Assembly (NCBI GenBank): GCA_036897095.1
Contig: JAYMSP010003178.1
Location: 1-20,759 of the forward strand
Direction of reading: 5' to 3'
DNA from: Plantago elongata
Lineage: Eukaryota > Streptophyta > Magnoliopsida > Lamiales > Plantaginaceae
Length of the DNA stretch: 20,759 nt
Below the pieces are notes generated by a model, which worked only from the letters and a program-made list of their open reading frames with translations, was not told where the DNA came from and ran no database searches. Each line of letters starts with the position of its first letter. Positions within the stretch are counted from its first letter, which is position 1. A program made the position numbers and the translations under genes. Positions 17,731-20,759 of this stretch are shown here, one piece after another.

Positions 17731-19195
17731 TTACATGATCATATAGACCCCGATCGCTGAAGCGGATGTCGGATTTTTTTTGTCATGGACGACATTGTGA
17801 TGCTTGAAAAGTTCGAATTTTGAAGGGTCTCTTTTTGTCGAACTTACTGCCTTTCCCTTTCTAGATTTTGGGGGTCTTCCTTAACTAGGTTGAATAATCG
17901 GCTCAAACAACAATTCTTGTCCATTGATCACTTGAGATATTTTTCTCCGTGCATCATCTTTCTCTGTAGTCGGCCAGTTATGATAAATGTGATGTAGATC
18001 ATGGAGAAGTTTCTCTAGTGCAATATGTCCATCATTTGACTCAATCTCTAACAAAAGTGTTGCTCGTGTATCTATACGCCATTGAGGATGTATAGAATTA
18101 AGAGGCAAATACCTCATTCCTCCAATTGTTCATCTTATGCGCACATGGAAGTCCCATGATTGCGGTAAATTATCCTGTACAAAATGGTTTCATTGTACCC
18201 TTCTTTGCCATAGTTAACTGCATGTTCAACTCCTTTAGGGAAAATGAGATACCCGAGACAGAAGTTCCTTGAAATATGGTGTGTTGCACCCGTGAGAAAC
18301 ACGAATCATTTCACTAGCTAGTTGTGTCCTTATTTCTTTGACTTCATTTTCGAGCATGAGGCACATCTTTTCTTTTACGGTGCGAAGATCACCTGTAGAA
18401 ACCATCAAGTACTTCTTGAGCTTTGCGTGCGCACTCTTTGCTTTTTGGAAACTCTATTTCTTAAGTGTAAGTACTTTCCGGTCCATGCTTCAACAAAACT
18501 CTCTTTATATGGAAGCCATGTTTTCTTAATGTAGCTTGTTACACCACTTTTGTTTCCATACAAGTGTTCGAACTTGTGCCAAGATTCGTCAAACTCCTTC
18601 TCACTTGTAGAGTTTATCACCTCATTCCATGATGAGAAAAATCCATCCCACTCTTCTAAGGTTCCAAATTGAGACTTACAATTGGCAACCAAATTTGTTT
18701 TTATATGCCACACACATAGAATGTTAACAAAACTAGGGAACACAATATGAATTGCATTCATCAATGCTAATTCTCTATCCGTCACAATAATGGAAGGTTG
18801 ATGATCCGGAAACATGGTTGCTTGGAATTTACTCAAAGCCCAGTCATAGTCTTCTTGCAACTCATTTTTCAAGAAAACAAAGCAAGACAAAAATGAGGTA
18901 TTAAAACTTGTAGCCCCAATAATTTTCAGCAACGACATACAATATTAGTTTTATACGTGTCATCCATGATGAACATAGTTGAATAACTCTGACTTAGCTT
19001 ATTGGCCATAGGATGGGCAAAAAACAAGTGAGTCAAATGGTCTTCAATGTCATGCTACTTATAAAAAATGAACCACCATCCCTAAGCTCTTCAAATAAAA
19101 CTTGGATTTCAGTACGTTCGGCTAATGCCTCCTTCCTAATCTTCACTTTCATATTATATATATTTCTTGAGACAGCTTGAAGATGTTGTTCCAGA
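17731..19195 (-). pseudogene. MULE (Mutator-like) transposase pseudogene
   Basis: Reading leftward from about 19195: LQAVSRNIYNMKVKIRKEAL, then HLTHLFFAHPMANKLSQSYS and MDDTYKTN with the first catalytic Asp (about 18960-18985). A frameshift near 18935 leads into a 177-residue open stretch (18405-18938) with SIIVTDRELALMNAI (second Asp) and LCVWHI (CxxH). After a frameshift near 18443 come KLKKYLMVSTGDLRTVKEKM and a KELL region. Further frame breaks precede the SWIM-type end GLPCAHKM (about 18140-18165), preceded by a stop, and the tail MRYLPLNSIHPQW to GRPPKSRKGKAVSSTKRDPS. This order is that of plant MULE transposases (MULE domain, then SWIM). The N-terminal DNA-binding part is missing. At 17727-17734 GTAAGTG would make a good splice donor, so the original gene may have continued. 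At least four frameshifts and two stops rule out activity. Confidence 0.88.
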
Positions 19196-19207
19196 TAATG
19201 GCAAAGG

Positions 19208-19250
19208 AAAAGACTAGAAGGGGGGGGGGGGGGGGGGGGAATAGTCTTTT
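19208..19250. repeat. 20-G tract between 9-bp inverted arms
   Basis: AAAAGACTA (19208-19216) and TAGTCTTTT (19242-19250) are perfect inverted copies around GAA, twenty G (19220-19239) and AA. Similar CTAG-G-run-TGAATAG strings occur, as I recall, near LTR or leader junctions of some plant retrotransposons. The exact G count may be unreliable in assembly. Confidence 0.85.
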
Positions 19251-20297
19251 CAAACTTTTGTCGAGAAACAGCCTTTCTCAGAAATTGGGAGGTTTCTGAT
19301 ACTTAGATTCAGAGAGCGAAAGACTTTAAGCGATAGATAAACATGATTTTGTTTTGCAATAATAATATGCGTGTGTGTGATGCTAGAATGTAAGTACAAT
19401 AAAGTAAACACAACAGTTTATAGTGGGAGGTGGCTTAATCCTCCAACTAATCCACTCGATCTATCTGAGACCTGAAATTCACTAGAACAGATAATTGAAT
19501 GCACCTTACAATAACTCATATTCTAAGTTTCCTACAAACAAATGGTTCCCAACCAAATGCCCCCCTGAGTTTTTCCTTAGCTCATCGAGCCAAGTATTTC
19601 CTGTACTCAATATAACCGTGGAGCTTTTCCTTGATTTCCCAAACCAACTACTTATTGTACTCCATGCCTTGATGGTGTTAGTTATATGATGATTGTTAGG
19701 TAAGCTTCTCTTATAACTTTTCAGCTATGTTTTCAGAGAGCTTGAAGAGATTACACTACTTGATATACTTGTTTAGTATATAGTAGGTTCTCTTTACTGA
19801 CCCAAGTAATTAGTATCCGTTATGGAGAATGAGCTTCAGAAAGGGTATCCGAAAGTTCAACTCTTTTACGAAGAACAATCTCTTATTATAGGTTCAGGAC
19901 ACTTAGAACTACTAGTGATTCTTTGAGCTTGTTAGTCGCAACAGTAAACTTGGAGAATGGTAGGTGAATGCTTGAGAGAATACTTGTTTGATAAGTAGAT
20001 ATGAGTGTAGTTCGTGTGTGTATTTTCCAGCTTCTAAGTGGTGATATTTATAGATGAATTTGAGAGTCGTTTGAATTATATCCGTTAGACCTTCTCAAAA
20101 TTCAATCCGTTGATATCTCGAAATGAGTACTCAGATGTCCCTTTCTCATTTTCAGAGAGGACTATGAATCGATCGACTTTCAGCCGGTGTAATTAATGCA
20201 CTGTACTATTTCTTGTCATGTAGTCTCAACGGACACATGAGCCTTTTTGAAAGCTAGCATGCTCATTGACTCGATGATGTCGTATCTTCAGAGACTT
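19251..20297 (-). mobile_element. LTR-like segment, probably copia-type
   Basis: On the - strand there is a clear TATA motif (CTATAAATATCAC, 20041-20053) followed by CA- and CT-rich leader-like sequence, and further on a T-rich part leading to the C-run (complement of the G tract). No coding frame is visible. It is bounded by the MULE pseudogene on the left and the CACTA end on the right. No target duplication or partner LTR was seen, so this could be a solo or truncated LTR. The 64-codon frame at 19495-19689 is not a gene. Confidence 0.4.
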
Positions 20298-20318
20298 CAC
20301 TACAAGAAAACAACGGTT

Positions 20319-20530
20319 TTCTAGCGGAATTTTCTAACGGAATTATTTTCCGTTAGAACATTAACGAAATTTCTAACGGAATTAACGATTCCGTTAGAAA
20401 TTCTAACGGAAAACAATTCCGTTAGAAATTTGCAATCTGGCCAGACGGTTTAACCACTGGCCGGTTATGTTTCTAACGGAATCCTGAATTCCGTTAGAAA
20501 TTTCTTAGGGAATTCAGGATTCCATTAGAA
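20319..20530. repeat. CACTA subterminal inverted repeat cluster
   Basis: The motif TTCTAACGGAA occurs forward at 20371, 20401 and 20471, with near copies at 20319 (TTCTAGCGGAA) and 20332. It occurs inverted (TTCCGTTAGAA) at 20348, 20389, 20417 and 20489, with a near copy at 20520. Such clusters are where CACTA transposase binds in characterised elements (TNPA in En/Spm). Neighbouring opposite copies can form hairpins. Confidence 0.9.
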
Positions 20531-20624
20531 ATTTTCATTTTTATTTTGTTTTAATTAAAATTGTACTTTATTTTATTTTATTTTGTTTTATTCATATATA
20601 TACTTTATTTTAATTACGTACATA

Positions 20625-20759
20625 TAAAAAAAAAATATATATTGATGATATATATACGTACGTACGCACTACTATATATATGATCGATCGATACGTACGT
20701 ACTTACTATATATTTATATATACATATAATGGATCGATCCCTCATGCATATACATATCG
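20625..20759. repeat. TA / ACGT / GATC simple-sequence region
   Basis: AT-rich sequence composed largely of self-complementary tetranucleotide runs (TATA, ACGTACGT, GATCGATCGAT) inside the CACTA element. No frame is visible. Confidence 0.8.

Larger units (their letters stand above)
20298..20759. mobile_element. left terminal region of a CACTA (En/Spm) transposon
   Basis: CACTACAAGAAAA (20298-20310) is the canonical terminal inverted repeat of plant CACTA elements. It is preceded by CTT (20295-20297), a possible 3-bp target duplication. Directly inside lie dense alternating copies of an 11-bp subterminal motif. The element runs past the window end, so the transposase, if any, is not seen. Confidence 0.9.

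Noticed and set aside
18322..18534. Two + strand frames of 63-70 codons.
   Set aside because: Antisense to the MULE transposase pseudogene; no domain in this direction.
1..20759. CRISPR arrays, bacterial operons, phage or defence systems, and tRNA or rRNA genes.
   Set aside because: Nothing of the kind is visible; the window is plant nuclear DNA dominated by transposon remains.

Overview
This window looks like nuclear DNA of a flowering plant, most likely a eudicot. The evidence is a spliced plant-specific gene, plant-type snoRNA genes with TGGGCT (site II) promoter motifs, and many plant transposons (copia, hAT-, Stowaway-, MULE- and CACTA-type, PIF1/Helitron-like helicase, LTRs). Several repeats remind me of Caryophyllales repeats, but that is memory and weak. 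Most long reading frames are transposon debris or chance.

Left part (1-7300), the gene-bearing part. AT-rich and LTR-like sequence (1-2200) is followed by one convincing protein gene on the + strand (2971-3811). It has two exons and encodes a 241-residue tail-anchored-looking protein of the plant family I know as DUF6821. On the - strand, a putative non-coding transcription unit appears to start near 6650-6690, under TGGGCT motifs and a degenerate telo-box. It carries two tandem C/D-box snoRNA genes (5750-5832, then 5428-5510). Both have a terminal stem, C and D boxes and a 12-nt guide matching the conserved 18S rRNA stretch TTAAAAAGCTCG, which makes them U36/snR47-type 2'-O-methylation guides. 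The ORF track misses these genes completely, and they are the best find of the window.

Middle part (7330-12700), a transposon nest. The apparent order, oldest first, is a Stowaway-like MITE, a hAT-like element in it (12-bp imperfect TIRs, 8-bp target duplication with 7 of 8 matching), then a decayed Ty1/copia retrotransposon in the hAT-like element. A small GTCTCT-hairpin inverted-repeat element lies in the right half.

Right part (12700-20759), transposon fossils. These are a PIF1/Helitron-type helicase pseudogene on the - strand that still shows two introns (13722-15105), a probable 1.8-kb solo LTR with a perfect 5-bp target duplication GATTC (15515-17350), a MULE transposase pseudogene on the - strand (17731-19195), a 20-G tract between inverted arms (19208-19250), an LTR-like segment on the - strand, and the left end of a CACTA (En/Spm) transposon (20298 to the window edge) with dense subterminal inverted repeats.

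I see no evidence of an unknown multi-gene system. The live genes are the DUF6821-type gene and the snoRNA unit; they converge and share no obvious function.
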